Of a DNA stretch of 64,000 nucleotides, positions 1 through 9,396 are shown piece by piece. Position 1 is the first letter of the stretch. Every line of letters begins with the position of its first letter. The stretch spans positions 1 to 64,000 of the forward strand of contig CALYQD010000002.1 of NCBI GenBank assembly GCA_945280365.1, read 5' to 3'. The position numbers and the translations under genes are program-made. The notes under the pieces are model-generated. The model was not told the origin of the DNA. It worked only from the letters and a program-made list of their open reading frames with translations, and did no database searches. This DNA is from an uncultured Apibacter sp. GTDB lineage: Bacteria > Bacteroidota > Bacteroidia > Flavobacteriales > Weeksellaceae.

Positions 1-53
1 ATTTCATTTATAGCCAAATGAGTTAATGCTAATTTTCTACTTATTATTTTCAT
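1..53 (-). CDS. possible start of a gene running off the left edge
   Basis: An ATG at position 53 opens a minus-strand frame that stays open for 17 codons to the window edge (begins MKIISRKLALTHL). A purine-rich AAAGAGAAAAACG stretch precedes it and could serve for ribosome binding. Nothing can be said about function, and so short a frame could be chance. Confidence 0.3.
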   Translation of the reverse strand, partial: MKIISRKLALTHLAINE

Positions 54-187
54 TTTTTCGTTTTTCTCTTTATATACTTCCAGTAACCATATGCTATACT
101 ATATATAACTGATTTTTCTCTTTACTACTATCAGGATGATAAACTTATATATTTACATGTGGAGAAAGATTGATTTCTTTCTTGGCT

Positions 188-829
188 TTATTCTGACAGA
201 TATGTATCCAAGAGCTGTTTATCAAACGATTTGTTGCCTATAATTCTTTTTCTTTTGCTAAACACTGATTCCATGTCTTTATCTGATAAAGACATATTAT
301 GTTTTTTGATTATGTATAAAATTATCAAAAAAGGATAAGCATAATAGTTTGGAAATAATATGATATCTTTTACTGTTTCAGGCTTTAACTCAATAAGATT
401 CATAGCTCTTGGCAAATAAATATCTCTCACCTTAGTATAAATCCATTCACAAGTCTTTTTTCTTTCTTCTTCATTTCTGGGTAAATCTACAGTACCACCG
501 AAATTCGGAGCGAATGATTTAAAACTACCCTCCATTGAAGTATTCATTGCATAAACGACGCCTTCGGGTTTGTTTGATCTATATGGTGGATTTATTTTAT
601 TAAAAAAATCAATTAATTCTGGAGAATCAACACTCGTGCAGAGGCAGTAGCCTCGGGCATTATTCAAGAAATCGAAACATATGTAACCACTTGCTTCATT
701 ATCTTTTGTTTTTTTTATGGATATTTCCTTTTTTAAACACTTGATATTTGAAGCACATACAAGGTTTGTCTTTAAATAATTATGCAACTCATTTTCAAAC
801 AATTTTCTTAATTCAGCTGTCACAGTCAT
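188..829 (-). CDS. hypothetical protein, unrecognised
   Basis: A 213-residue protein that I do not recognise. It has no signal peptide; the only hydrophobic stretch is near residues 160-176 (FPNYYAYPFLIILYIIKK), more like a buried helix than a clear membrane anchor. Cysteines at about 25, 31, 51, 62 and 64 are not arranged as a known zinc site. The C-terminal third is Lys-rich. It stands alone, 64 bp downstream of the PfkB gene on the same strand, and may be read from that gene's promoter. Base composition matches its neighbours, so recent transfer is not indicated. Confidence 0.75.
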   Translation of the reverse strand: MTVTAELRKLFENELHNYLKTNLVCASNIKCLKKEISIKKTKDNEASGYICFDFLNNARGYCLCTSVDSPELIDFFNKINPPYRSNKPEGVVYAMNTSMEGSFKSFAPNFGGTVDLPRNEEERKKTCEWIYTKVRDIYLPRAMNLIELKPETVKDIILFPNYYAYPFLIILYIIKKHNMSLSDKDMESVFSKRKRIIGNKSFDKQLLDTYLSE

Positions 830-892
830 TTTTTGCTTCTTAATAACTTAATATAGAACAAAGTTTATATATAATTTTAGACAATTTGAAAT

Positions 893-1813
893 TTAGAATC
901 TATAATTGTAGTCCGTCAAATTTTTAAATTCAGTAAGCCTATTTTCAAATTCTGTAGAAGATAAGTTTTGCAATTTATCTGTTCCGAATTTTTCTACGGT
1001 AAAAGATGCTAAGGCGCTACCTACAATAATGGCTTTTTTCATATTATCATACGATAAATCTGCCGTTTGTGTTAAATATCCGGCAAATCCACCGGCAAAG
1101 GTATCTCCTGCTCCTGTGGGATCAAATACATCTTCTAACGGTAAAGCCGGAGCAAAGAACACTTTATTTTCGCTAAATAATAGCGCACCATGCTCTCCTT
1201 TTTTTATAATTACTACCTTTGGTCCCATTGTTTGGATTTTTTTAGCTGCTTTAACCAAACTGTACTCTCCTGATAGTTGACGTGCTTCGGCATCGTTAAT
1301 AGTAATTACATCGACTTTGGATATAATTTGAAGTAATGAATCCCAAGCGGTATTCATCCAGAAATCCATTGTATCTAAAATTACTAATTTCGGTTTTACC
1401 GACATTTGCGCTAATACAGATAGCTGTATGGCAGGATGTAAATTCCCCAACATAACGATCTCCGAGTTCTTTTGTGAATCAGGTATTTGTGGCTCAAAAT
1501 TTTCTAGCACATTTAATTCAGTAATTAATGTGTCCCGATTATTCATATCAATATGATATTTTCCTGACCAAAAAAAAGTTTTTCCGTCTTCTATTTTTTT
1601 TACCCCTTCTATACCAATAGAATTTTTATGAAATACTTCTATATAATCAGATTTAAAATCTCCTCCTATAACGGAAACAATATTAACCTCTGCTCCAAGC
1701 TTTGCAGCAGCTAAGCCAATATAGGTGGCCGCTCCTCCTAAAATTTTATCAGTTTTCCCAAATGGTGTTTCTATGGCATCGTATGCAACGGTACCCACTG
1801 CTAGTAATTTCAT
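893..1813 (-). CDS. PfkB-family carbohydrate/nucleoside kinase
   Basis: A 306-residue cytosolic sugar or nucleoside kinase of the ribokinase/PfkB fold. The N-terminal substrate site is seen as GGAATYIGLAAAKLG (about residues 26-40). The C-terminal PfkB signature DPTGAGDTFAGG lies at 231-242; its Asp-237 is the expected catalytic base. Length is normal for the family. The substrate cannot be fixed from sequence; ribokinase, adenosine kinase and fructokinase-type members look alike here. A promoter box (TATCTTTG, minus strand) lies 27-34 bp upstream of the ATG, so the gene probably starts its own transcript. Confidence 0.88.
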   Translation of the reverse strand: MKLLAVGTVAYDAIETPFGKTDKILGGAATYIGLAAAKLGAEVNIVSVIGGDFKSDYIEVFHKNSIGIEGVKKIEDGKTFFWSGKYHIDMNNRDTLITELNVLENFEPQIPDSQKNSEIVMLGNLHPAIQLSVLAQMSVKPKLVILDTMDFWMNTAWDSLLQIISKVDVITINDAEARQLSGEYSLVKAAKKIQTMGPKVVIIKKGEHGALLFSENKVFFAPALPLEDVFDPTGAGDTFAGGFAGYLTQTADLSYDNMKKAIIVGSALASFTVEKFGTDKLQNLSSTEFENRLTEFKNLTDYNYRF

Positions 1814-1839
1814 TTATTTTTGTTAAAAGTAAATATTCG

Positions 1840-1847
1840 CAAAGATA
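1840..1847 (-). promoter_or_regulatory. Bacteroidota -7 box for the PfkB kinase gene
   Basis: On the minus strand this reads TATCTTTG, an exact match to the Bacteroidota -7 consensus TAnnTTTG, 26 bp before the ATG at 1813. No convincing TTG at -33 is seen. Confidence 0.5.
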
Positions 1848-1985
1848 AAAGTAATGTAAAATATAAAAAACGTTTTTATGTGAAAATATATCTTATTAAT
1901 TATAATGTTTATTATATAATTAATTGAAAAAACTTTCATAATTAAGATTTTTTAATTTTTCTTAATTTGATATCATTTTTCAGGT

Positions 1986-2900
1986 TTAATTTTTAGATTT
2001 AAAACCATAAGAAACTCCTATACCAAATGTTTGTCGTGTTTGCACTCTTTTAATTTGATCGTGATCGTAAATCATGTCAAAGGTCAACTTAGTAGATATA
2101 TAATCATTAACCTTCATATCCACTACACTCCCAAAGTTCACATCTACTCTTTCCGTATGGGACAGATAATTTGTAAATAAAGATAAGGAATTATTCCAAA
2201 CCACATTTTTCATTACCACCAATTTATATTTAGCTGAGGCCATGGCTCCTAATTCCATATATACACAGTCTCCATCGTGTTTTAACCCGTAATTATTTTT
2301 TTTCTGCAATTTTCTATCCAGTACAAACGTATTTTTAGACGTTATAGGTAATAATGACAGCTGAAAATTTCCATCGGGCTTGAAATCATAACCAATCCCT
2401 AAAGTTAGATATCCCGGAGACATAAAAGATGAAATTCTGTCTTTAGGCGTATAATCAGGATGAGCCGTATAATCATATCCGTTAAACATTTGTGTTTTAA
2501 ATGACATATCTACACTTGCATACCAATTTTTTGATATACTACGTCCATACATAGATTCAAGCAACAATATATCATCGGTTTTTTTCATTTTATCATTTTT
2601 ATTATTTACCTGACCGTATCCGATTGTTAGAATATTTTTAAAAATATTTTTACCTTTTTTATAATCAAAGGTATACTTTATTCTACCTGATCCTCCAAAA
2701 GAATTAGTACCTCCGGCAATCCAATTAGAAAATGAACTTTGATTTATAATTAAGGAATGATCTCCGCTAATTTTCCAGTTTTTAACTTTTTCAGGTATAG
2801 TTACCGTATCTTTAAGCGGACTATCTGTTAGAATTTGTTGAGAATAAGAATATGGTGAAATAGTAGTAATAAGTATAAATAATAAAAATTTCTTCATCAT
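1986..2900 (-). CDS. DUF3078 outer-membrane beta-barrel protein
   Basis: A 304-residue protein with a signal peptide (MMKKFLLFILITTISPYSYSQ) and alternating polar/aromatic strands typical of an outer-membrane barrel. It matches what I know of DUF3078: the segment WKISGDHSLIINQSSFSNWI followed by GGTNSFGGSGRI is characteristic. The C-terminus (TFGIGVSYGFKSKN) has the hydrophobic/aromatic last strand expected for a barrel. Function in the family is unknown. It stands alone between long AT-rich spacers and is presumably monocistronic. The ATG gives a proper signal peptide, so the start is secure. Confidence 0.85.
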   Translation of the reverse strand: MMKKFLLFILITTISPYSYSQQILTDSPLKDTVTIPEKVKNWKISGDHSLIINQSSFSNWIAGGTNSFGGSGRIKYTFDYKKGKNIFKNILTIGYGQVNNKNDKMKKTDDILLLESMYGRSISKNWYASVDMSFKTQMFNGYDYTAHPDYTPKDRISSFMSPGYLTLGIGYDFKPDGNFQLSLLPITSKNTFVLDRKLQKKNNYGLKHDGDCVYMELGAMASAKYKLVVMKNVVWNNSLSLFTNYLSHTERVDVNFGSVVDMKVNDYISTKLTFDMIYDHDQIKRVQTRQTFGIGVSYGFKSKN

Positions 2901-3284
2901 TAGTATTTTAATTTTATGCTTTCAAAATATTAAATATAATAATAACTCAATATACGCACTATTTTTATTTCTTAATTATTTATTTTACTATTATTTATAT
3001 ATAAATATTAATTATTACCCATTTCAAACTATTTTGTATAAACAAATAAATTACGAATATATTCGTATAAAATTTAATTTCAAAAATTTTATATTTTTTA
3101 TATTACAAATAAAAATTATCTTTACCTGAATTGTGCTTTTCATTATAAAGCAAATAACAATCTCATTTAATATTTAAAGAAATGCATATTATATTTTGTT
3201 AAGATTTAATATCGGGAAGAATTACAAAGAAATAAATATGTAAATAGGAATATATCCTATATAACTTTACTATTACTTACCAAG
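2901..3284. other. AT-rich spacer without gene
   Basis: About 380 bp of very AT-rich DNA upstream of the DUF3078 gene and downstream of the lipoprotein gene. I see no reading frame with coding character and no exact TAnnTTTG box for DUF3078; its promoter presumably lies here. Confidence 0.5.
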
Positions 3285-3314
3285 AAAAATGCACCTAATC
3301 ATTCAATTAGGTGC
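3285..3314 (-). terminator. intrinsic terminator of the lipoprotein gene
   Basis: A perfect 9-bp inverted repeat, GCACCTAAT at 3291-3299 and ATTAGGTGC at 3306-3314, with a 6-nt loop. Read on the minus strand it is followed by ATTTTTCTT, so it fits a rho-independent terminator 36 bp after the stop of the gene ending at 3350. Confidence 0.85.
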
Positions 3315-3349
3315 CTCATATAATATATTATCAATCAATATTTGACCAA

Positions 3350-4288
3350 TTATTCAGTAATAAACAGATTTACTTGTTCGATAGGTCTAAATGCTGAGTC
3401 AATTTTTCTAATCGCAGAACTATAAGTATAATCCTTTTCTTTAATGCATTTGTCATAAATATTCGATCTTTTTTTGTAAGTATCAGAGGAGATTATTTGA
3501 CTATGTAATTTAGTAAACTCATCTCCCTTTAAGGTAAAAAGGTTGTTCCAATCAGCTAGATGTTGTTTCACAAATTCTCGTCCCTCATCACATTTAATAT
3601 CAGCTATATTGATATTGGGAACAATATATTTAGTTAAATCAGCATATTTTTTGGGTTGATTTGGAAACTGTAATGTTTTGAGTCCTGCATCTAATCCAGC
3701 TAGATATCCAATGAAATCAGCTTCACGAAATAATTTATACCTTGGAGTTTGAGTAGTACCTTTTTCAAGCCCTATTTCATCTGGCAATTTATCATTTATA
3801 CCATAATTCCATGCTTGAACATATTTACCATAATATCTCTCAATAAACACATCATTAATAATTTCAACTGGAAGTTCTATCTCATCCGGCTCGCCATTGA
3901 TAGTCACTTGGTAAATCTTATAAGCTTTTTTCATCATATCGTTGTATTTCATTTGACCATTAATATCGACATAATAGATCTGCAACATATAATAGTTAGA
4001 TTGGGTCGGATTGATAAATCCAGCATTATATGAATTCGTAGGTTTAACTATGAAGTTTAATGATTGACCATTATAAGTTAACTGATGTTTACCATAATAT
4101 TCAAATGTATGATTAACGCTTGATTTGGCTGGAATAACTAATTCATTGCCATCAATTGCTACTTTTATTTCCTTATCTGTTGGATTATCTATCAAACGAA
4201 TTATAGAGTTTCCAGTGGTGCTTGATTCAAAACAACCAACCAAAAAGATGCTACATACTAATAGCAAAGAATATATAATTTTTTTCAT
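3350..4288 (-). CDS. predicted lipoprotein of unknown function
   Basis: A 312-residue protein with a lipoprotein signal peptide: MKKIIYSLLLVCSIFLVGC ends in the lipobox LVGC, so Cys-19 should be lipidated and the protein anchored in the outer membrane or periplasm. The next segment (residues about 30-90) is beta-rich; the rest is mixed, with a Tyr/Asn-rich middle. Family not recognised. It is flanked by a terminator downstream and a 129-bp gap upstream, so it is probably a single-gene unit. Confidence 0.82.
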   Translation of the reverse strand: MKKIIYSLLLVCSIFLVGCFESSTTGNSIIRLIDNPTDKEIKVAIDGNELVIPAKSSVNHTFEYYGKHQLTYNGQSLNFIVKPTNSYNAGFINPTQSNYYMLQIYYVDINGQMKYNDMMKKAYKIYQVTINGEPDEIELPVEIINDVFIERYYGKYVQAWNYGINDKLPDEIGLEKGTTQTPRYKLFREADFIGYLAGLDAGLKTLQFPNQPKKYADLTKYIVPNINIADIKCDEGREFVKQHLADWNNLFTLKGDEFTKLHSQIISSDTYKKRSNIYDKCIKEKDYTYSSAIRKIDSAFRPIEQVNLFITE

Positions 4289-4417
4289 TATATTTATTTA
4301 ATTCATATTAATTAAAAGATTATAAAAATTTTAAAAGCTATATAAGATATTACCTGTATTACAATATTTATTACATTTTTAAACAGGTGGTAAGGAGTGT
4401 GGATAATAAATTATAAT

Positions 4418-5026
4418 TTATTTATTTCTGTTATAAAGCACCGGATTTAATTCTTCATCATTATACATCTTCATTTGCTTATAAACTTTCATATATTTCC
4501 TTCCGGCAGAGTAATCCTCTAAAAGCTCTTCAATAGCTGTAGAAAGATCTATATATTGTTGTTGTAAGATCTCTAATTTCTTTCGACAACTTTGTTTATG
4601 CTCTATTCCGGCATCTTGTCTTTCTGCCTCCGCCTTCATATGATATATTTTTAGTGCTAAGATAGAAAAACGGTCTATTGCCCATGCTGGACTTTCGGTA
4701 TTAATTTTTGCTTGAGGCAAAACGTTTACGTTTTCATATTTTTGTAAAAACCAGCTATCCAAATTTTCAACTCGATCTGTTCTTTCTTGGTTGGATTGAT
4801 CAATCCATCTCTTTAATCGTAAAGCTTCGATCGGATCAATATTTTCATCCCTAATTAAATCTTCTAAATGCCACTGTACCGTATCAATCCAATTTTTTAA
4901 ATACAGTAAGTGCTCTATTTTATCTTGCGGATAGGGATTATTAATATTTTGATTTACATTATCTTTTATATGATAATCCTGAATGCTTTGATTGAATATT
5001 TTCCAGGCTTTTTCCGTAAATTTCAT
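4418..5026 (-). CDS. DUF4254 family protein
   Basis: A 202-residue, helix-rich, cytosolic protein. It matches DUF4254 along its whole length: residues about 30-60 (NPYPQDKIEHLLYLKNWID, then VQWHLEDLIRD), the INTESPAWAIDR segment near 108-119, and the C-terminal YMKVYKQMKMYNDEELNPVL. In Flavobacteriia the family often sits beside LPS or sugar-nucleotide genes, but its function is not known to me. Here it follows tatA by 47 bp on the same strand and is likely co-transcribed with it. Confidence 0.85.
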   Translation of the reverse strand: MKFTEKAWKIFNQSIQDYHIKDNVNQNINNPYPQDKIEHLLYLKNWIDTVQWHLEDLIRDENIDPIEALRLKRWIDQSNQERTDRVENLDSWFLQKYENVNVLPQAKINTESPAWAIDRFSILALKIYHMKAEAERQDAGIEHKQSCRKKLEILQQQYIDLSTAIEELLEDYSAGRKYMKVYKQMKMYNDEELNPVLYNRNK

Positions 5027-5073
5027 GTTTTTATTTATGTTAGTAATTTATGAAACTAATATAAAAATTAGTT

Positions 5074-5262
5074 TTATTCTTTAGAATTATTAGATGAATC
5101 AGATTTTTTTTTCTTTTCTTCATCAGATTTGGTAGCTTCTTTAAACTCCTTCAATCCCGATCCTAAACCTCTCATCAATTCAGGAATCTTTTTCCCTCCA
5201 AACAATAATAATACAACAACTAATATTATTATTATAGACATAGGATGTTCAAATAATCTCAT
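5074..5262 (-). CDS. tatA: Sec-independent translocase subunit TatA
   Basis: A 62-residue TatA/E protein: a short N-terminus, one membrane helix (about residues 8-22, [15 protein letters not shown]), the hinge FGGKKIPEL, an amphipathic helix ([16 protein letters not shown]) and a charged tail. It forms the pore-like oligomer that exports folded proteins through the inner membrane with TatC, which is not in this window. It lies 80 bp downstream of the EnvC-like gene. An exact TAnnTTTG box in that gap suggests its own promoter as well. Confidence 0.93.
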   Translation of the reverse strand: MRLFEHPMSIIIILVVVLLLFGGKKIPELMRGLGSGLKEFKEATKSDEEKKKKSDSSNNSKE

Positions 5263-5281
5263 AATTTTTTTTGATTTGTTT

Positions 5282-5289
5282 CAAAGTTA
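5282..5289 (-). promoter_or_regulatory. Bacteroidota -7 box for tatA
   Basis: On the minus strand this reads TAACTTTG, an exact TAnnTTTG box, about 20 bp before the tatA start codon at 5262. Confidence 0.45.
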
Positions 5290-5342
5290 ATAAATTTTTG
5301 AAAATTGTTAATTCATATTATAATACATTTTCTATAAATCAT

Positions 5343-6881
5343 TTACATACCGGATAGCCAGTTGGCAGGATTTTGAGGAACAGTACCTTTCCATACTTGA
5401 AAACCTAATAGGGTAGTATTCGTATCATCTGTGTAAATTTTCCCTAATGCTTGACCTGTTTTTATTTTGTCTCCCACGGATACGTTAACAGATGATAGAT
5501 TCGAATATAAGGTAAAATAGTTTCCATGACTTATCAAGACAGCTTTTCCTCCGCCCGGCACAATTAAAATTCTACTAACAGTACCATTAAAAACAGCTTT
5601 TGCTGAACTACCAGGTGCAGCAGATATTTCAATTCCTTGGTGTTCAACATAAATGTTTGGAACAACAGGATGTGGCGTTCTTCCAAATCCGGAAACAACT
5701 GTACCGGAAACCGGCCATGGTAATGAATTTTTATTTGATTCAAAATCCTTTGATAACGTTTCTGAAGCACTAGTATTGACATTAGGAAGTTCTAACGACT
5801 TCTTCTTTTCTATAGCTTTTTCTTCTGCAATTTTAGCATCTTCTGCTTTCTTAGCTGCTAATTTATCTGCAACTGCCTTTTCCGCTGCTGCCTTTTCCGC
5901 TGCTTTTCTTGCATCTTCTGCTCTTTTGGCTGCCGCTTTATCATTTGCCTCTTTTTGAGCAGCTATTTTAGCTGCTAAAGCCTCTTCAGCTGCTTTTTTG
6001 GCTGCAGCAGCTTTAGCCTCAGCTATTCTTTGCGCTGCCAACTGTGCCTCCATCGCTTTTTTAGCTCGTTCTTCTTCTATTGTTTTTTTCCTTAACCTCT
6101 CAAGCTCTTCTGCTTTTCTTTTTTCTTCAGCTTCTTTTAACTTAACAATTCTTAGCTCTTCTGCAATAATTGCTTGCACTTGTTTTTCTAATACTTTTTG
6201 CTGAGTTTGTTTTTGCTTTATTTTTTCGGCTAGGTCTCCCTGCTCCTTCATATATCGTTGTACAACAATTTCTTTTTCCTTTTTTTCAACATTTAATTGA
6301 TTAATCTGGGATTGCTGTTGCGCTAACACTTCTAGCTTCTCTTTTTTTGCTGCCTCCCTTAATTCAATAGTATGCAAAATTTGCTGTTGCTTTTCATTTA
6401 TTTCCGCAACTTTTTCGTCTTGAAATTCAGAATATTTTTGTAAGTACTTTATACGCCGAAATGCTTGAGATATGTTTTCGGATGAAAGAATAAAGAGTAT
6501 CTTATTTTGTACAGATCTGTTCTTATAAGATCGAATTAATACATCCGCATAGTTTTCTCTTAATTTTTTTAATTCTCTTCTCAGTTTATTAACGGCTAAT
6601 TGATTCAAATATATTTCTTCATCAAGAACTCGAGACTCTTTACGTGTGTTACTTATGAGCTTTGCCCGTACTTTAATTTTTTTATCAAGATTAGCAATAT
6701 AGGCTATTGAGATCTTAGATTCGTTTTTACTTGAAATCAAAGCTTTATTAAGCTCTGCAATCTCTTGTTTTAGCTGGACACTTTGTTTTTGAAGATCTTC
6801 TTTCTTATAGGGTAGCTGACTATAAGTAACTATAGTTATTAATAGAAAGAAAAATATATATATTTTTTTACTACTATTCAT
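5343..6881 (-). CDS. EnvC-like murein hydrolase activator (degenerate LytM/M23)
   Basis: A 512-residue periplasmic protein: signal peptide (MNSSKKIYIFFFLLITIVTYS), a long coiled coil to about residue 250, an Ala/Lys/Glu-rich helical stretch (about 250-360) and a C-terminal LytM/peptidase M23 domain (about 395-512). EnvC-type proteins activate cell-wall amidases at the septum. The zinc ligands of active M23 enzymes are missing: the first motif reads HQGIE (Asp to Glu), the usual YxHL reads YSNL, and LHFE-like reads LGFQ. It is therefore an activator rather than a hydrolase. The start codon overlaps the stop of the DUF4292 gene by 4 bp, indicating translational coupling. Confidence 0.9.
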   Translation of the reverse strand: MNSSKKIYIFFFLLITIVTYSQLPYKKEDLQKQSVQLKQEIAELNKALISSKNESKISIAYIANLDKKIKVRAKLISNTRKESRVLDEEIYLNQLAVNKLRRELKKLRENYADVLIRSYKNRSVQNKILFILSSENISQAFRRIKYLQKYSEFQDEKVAEINEKQQQILHTIELREAAKKEKLEVLAQQQSQINQLNVEKKEKEIVVQRYMKEQGDLAEKIKQKQTQQKVLEKQVQAIIAEELRIVKLKEAEEKRKAEELERLRKKTIEEERAKKAMEAQLAAQRIAEAKAAAAKKAAEEALAAKIAAQKEANDKAAAKRAEDARKAAEKAAAEKAVADKLAAKKAEDAKIAEEKAIEKKKSLELPNVNTSASETLSKDFESNKNSLPWPVSGTVVSGFGRTPHPVVPNIYVEHQGIEISAAPGSSAKAVFNGTVSRILIVPGGGKAVLISHGNYFTLYSNLSSVNVSVGDKIKTGQALGKIYTDDTNTTLLGFQVWKGTVPQNPANWLSGM

Positions 6882-7675
6882 TCATTAATTTTTCTTTGCG
6901 AATATCCCTTTGGAATTTCAAAAGGCGTTTCCATATTAACAAATTCAAATTTATTATAATTCAACGTAATTTTAATCTCTTTTTCTCCTTTTATGAAAAT
7001 TTTAATATTTTTTGGTAAAATTTTATTCTCAATATTTACATAATCAGCATAATCTATCTGTAAATATGTGTCTTTTGATTTATCTTCCATACTAATTTGT
7101 CTTAAATTGTAATTAGAATCGAAGATCAATCTTCTTGAAAAATTTCTTGCTCCTTTCCCGCTTCCTACTTTCATTAATTTTTTGGAAGTTAGTATGTAGT
7201 AATTATTTTCTATGGAAAAGTTAAAATCTTGATCATTGATAGGAAAAAATAATTTACCTACTAATAGATCTTCGATATTTTTATACGTTAAAAAATCAAC
7301 TTTTAAAAGGCTATTAAGATAATCAAAATTAGAATCAACATAAGTTTTTCCTAATCTTTCATACATTTTAAATCCGCCGGGATATATGGAAGCTCTGGCT
7401 AAAGGAAGAATTAGGGTAGCATTCGCCCAAATCTGATTTCCTTGATCAATATATAAAGTTAAGGCTACGGAAGGATATGAACTACCTGATTCAATATCTG
7501 CAGTTGCCTTAATTTTCAAAGTAGAAAAATTTATGGGTTCTACAATTGATTTATATAAACTTGCTGCACTTGCATTTTCATGTTTGATTTCCTTGTGATT
7601 GATGGAAACCGCCTTTTGTGTTTTACATGAAAACATAAATACAGCTACCAAGATCAAGATCAGTAATTTCTTCAT
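6878..7675 (-). CDS. DUF4292 lipoprotein
   Basis: A 265-residue predicted lipoprotein. The N-terminus MKKLLILILVAVFMFSC is a lipoprotein signal with Cys-17. The rest is beta-strand rich and agrees with DUF4292 (LolA/LolB-like fold by general knowledge). The segment SIYPGGFKMYERLGKTYVDS and the following KVDFLTYKNIEDLLVGKLFF are typical. It is likely involved in envelope lipoprotein or lipid handling, by inference from fold only. It lies 5 bp after the nucleotidyltransferase gene and overlaps the EnvC-like gene by 4 bp, so it is the middle of a tight operon. Confidence 0.86.
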   Translation of the reverse strand: MKKLLILILVAVFMFSCKTQKAVSINHKEIKHENASAASLYKSIVEPINFSTLKIKATADIESGSSYPSVALTLYIDQGNQIWANATLILPLARASIYPGGFKMYERLGKTYVDSNFDYLNSLLKVDFLTYKNIEDLLVGKLFFPINDQDFNFSIENNYYILTSKKLMKVGSGKGARNFSRRLIFDSNYNLRQISMEDKSKDTYLQIDYADYVNIENKILPKNIKIFIKGEKEIKITLNYNKFEFVNMETPFEIPKGYSQRKINE

Positions 7676-7680
7676 AGGTT

Positions 7681-8691
7681 TTATTTAGTTTCTAATACAC
7701 TATAATCACCTAAACTTAAGGATCTGGATACTCCAATATATTTAGCAGAATTACCAATCATAGAATTGATAAGATTTCCGTGACTAATACGTGTATTTTC
7801 CTGTATCAATGAGTTTTCAATATTACTTTTATCGATTTTAGTTCCATTTCCTAAAGAAACATTAGGACCGATTTTTGAGTTAATTATTTCAACATTTTCT
7901 CCGATAAAACAAGGAGGGATAATTAAACTGTTTTCAATTTTTGCGCTTTCAGGATATAAGGCTAACTCATCTTTTTCATAATTTAATATTTTAGAATTTG
8001 TTTCAACGGTTACTTCTTTATTTCCGCAATCCATCCAATCATTAACCTTACCTAATGTAAAAGTAGCTCCTTTTTCCCTCAATGTATCCAGAGCATTAGT
8101 AAGTTGGAATTCATTAGCAACTTTAATATCATTTTCAATTAGATAATCAATTTCACTCATCAATTTATCAGCATCTTTGAAATAATAAATGCCTATAATG
8201 GCTAAATCCGAAACAAATTCTTGAGGCTTTTCAACGATACCTTGAATTATTCCTTGTTCATCTAATTTTACAACTCCAAAAGCACTCGGATCTTCGACTT
8301 TCTTTACCCAAATTACTCCATCTGAATTTTTATCGAGCTGAAAATCCGCTTTAAATAAGGTGTCTGCAAAGGCAATTATTATAGGGCCTTTCATACTTTC
8401 TTTAGCACAATAAAGTGCATGAGCAGTTCCTAAAGGACTTAATTGGTGGTAAATGGACCCTTTTGCTCCTAATTTTTCTGCTATGTCAATTAATTGTTTT
8501 TCGATTTCCGATCCAAAATCCCCTATAATAAATGCAATCTCATCTATTTTATCATCGACTACCTTAACTATATCTTCCACTAATCTTTGTACAATAGGTT
8601 TACCTGCAATAGGGATTAACGGTTTAGGAACCGTCAATGTATGCGGTCTTAACCTTGAACCTTTTCCGGCCATGGGAACAATAATTCTCAT
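7681..8691 (-). CDS. sugar-phosphate nucleotidyltransferase with left-handed beta-helix
   Basis: A 336-residue cytosolic enzyme that joins a sugar-1-phosphate to an NTP. The N-terminal pyrophosphorylase loop is clear: MAGKGSRLRPHTLTVPKPL with the GxGxRxxP...PKP signature (residues 7-25). Residues about 240-336 show hexapeptide-like repeats of a left-handed beta-helix. It resembles glucose-1-phosphate thymidylyl/uridylyltransferases of the Flavobacteriia; which nucleotide and sugar is not decidable here. It lies 52 bp after dut and 5 bp before the DUF4292 gene. Confidence 0.9.
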   Translation of the reverse strand: MRIIVPMAGKGSRLRPHTLTVPKPLIPIAGKPIVQRLVEDIVKVVDDKIDEIAFIIGDFGSEIEKQLIDIAEKLGAKGSIYHQLSPLGTAHALYCAKESMKGPIIIAFADTLFKADFQLDKNSDGVIWVKKVEDPSAFGVVKLDEQGIIQGIVEKPQEFVSDLAIIGIYYFKDADKLMSEIDYLIENDIKVANEFQLTNALDTLREKGATFTLGKVNDWMDCGNKEVTVETNSKILNYEKDELALYPESAKIENSLIIPPCFIGENVEIINSKIGPNVSLGNGTKIDKSNIENSLIQENTRISHGNLINSMIGNSAKYIGVSRSLSLGDYSVLETK

Positions 8692-8743
8692 AATTTTTCT
8701 AATTAAAATGTTCTTTATAAATATTTTTAAGTATTAATATTTT

Positions 8744-9178
8744 TTATTTTATTCCTGAACTTCCATATCCCCCTTCGCCTCTTACAGTCTCACTTAATTC
8801 ATCAACTTCTTCCCACACAATCGTCTCATGCTTAGCAATAACTAATTGTGCTATTCGTTCTCCATCATTAATGGTAAATTCTTCAGTTGAAAGATTTACT
8901 AATATAACCCCTAATTCGCCTCTGTAATCAGCATCTATGGTTCCCGGAGAATTCGGGCACCCTATTCCATGCTTTAGTGCTAAGCCGCTGCGTGGACGTA
9001 TTTGGCCTTCATATCCTGGAGGAATTTCCATATATAGTCCTGTAGGTATTATCTTTCTTTCAAAAGGCTTCAAAACTACAGAAGCATCCAAATTAGCTCG
9101 TAAATCCATACCTGCGGAAAAAGCTGTCTTATATTCAGGAAGTTCGTGTTTTGATTTATTAATGACTTTAATTTTCAT
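8744..9178 (-). CDS. dut: dUTP diphosphatase
   Basis: A 144-residue trimeric dUTPase that converts dUTP to dUMP and pyrophosphate. All five family motifs are visible: AGMDLRA (about 23-29), [11 protein letters not shown] (62-72), the [17 protein letters not shown] segment with the catalytic Asp (about 79-95), [10 protein letters not shown] (about 103-112) and the C-terminal [10 protein letters not shown] that closes over the active site. Length and motifs are normal. It is first in the minus-strand series dut - nucleotidyltransferase - DUF4292 - EnvC-like - tatA - DUF4254. Confidence 0.97.
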   Translation of the reverse strand: MKIKVINKSKHELPEYKTAFSAGMDLRANLDASVVLKPFERKIIPTGLYMEIPPGYEGQIRPRSGLALKHGIGCPNSPGTIDADYRGELGVILVNLSTEEFTINDGERIAQLVIAKHETIVWEEVDELSETVRGEGGYGSSGIK

Positions 9179-9316
9179 TATATATAAATTGTCGATCTTT
9201 TTATTACTTTACAAAATAATAATAAAATTTACAAAGTACAAAAAATAACTTAAATTATCTAATTATTAATTATTAGCTAATCATTTTATAATTATTTTAT
9301 AAATATAGTTAAAAAT

Positions 9317-9324
9317 TATATTTG
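9317..9324 (+). promoter_or_regulatory. Bacteroidota -7 box for the HerA-like gene
   Basis: TATATTTG, an exact TAnnTTTG box, about 72 bp before the ATG at 9397. It implies a leader of roughly 65 nt. Confidence 0.45.
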
Positions 9325-9396
9325 CAACAGATAGCTTCTTAATTATTTTATAAAACACTAACTTTACAGTTTTTATAATAATTTAAATTTCATTTA

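Noticed and set aside
5653-6204. Ala/Ser-rich open frames on the plus strand opposite the EnvC-like gene
   Set aside because: They mirror the Ala/Lys/Glu-rich repeats of the real minus-strand gene; such codon content opens the other strand by itself.
5343-6881. Active M23 endopeptidase
   Set aside because: The metal ligands of the LytM domain are replaced, so an activator role is more likely than hydrolysis.
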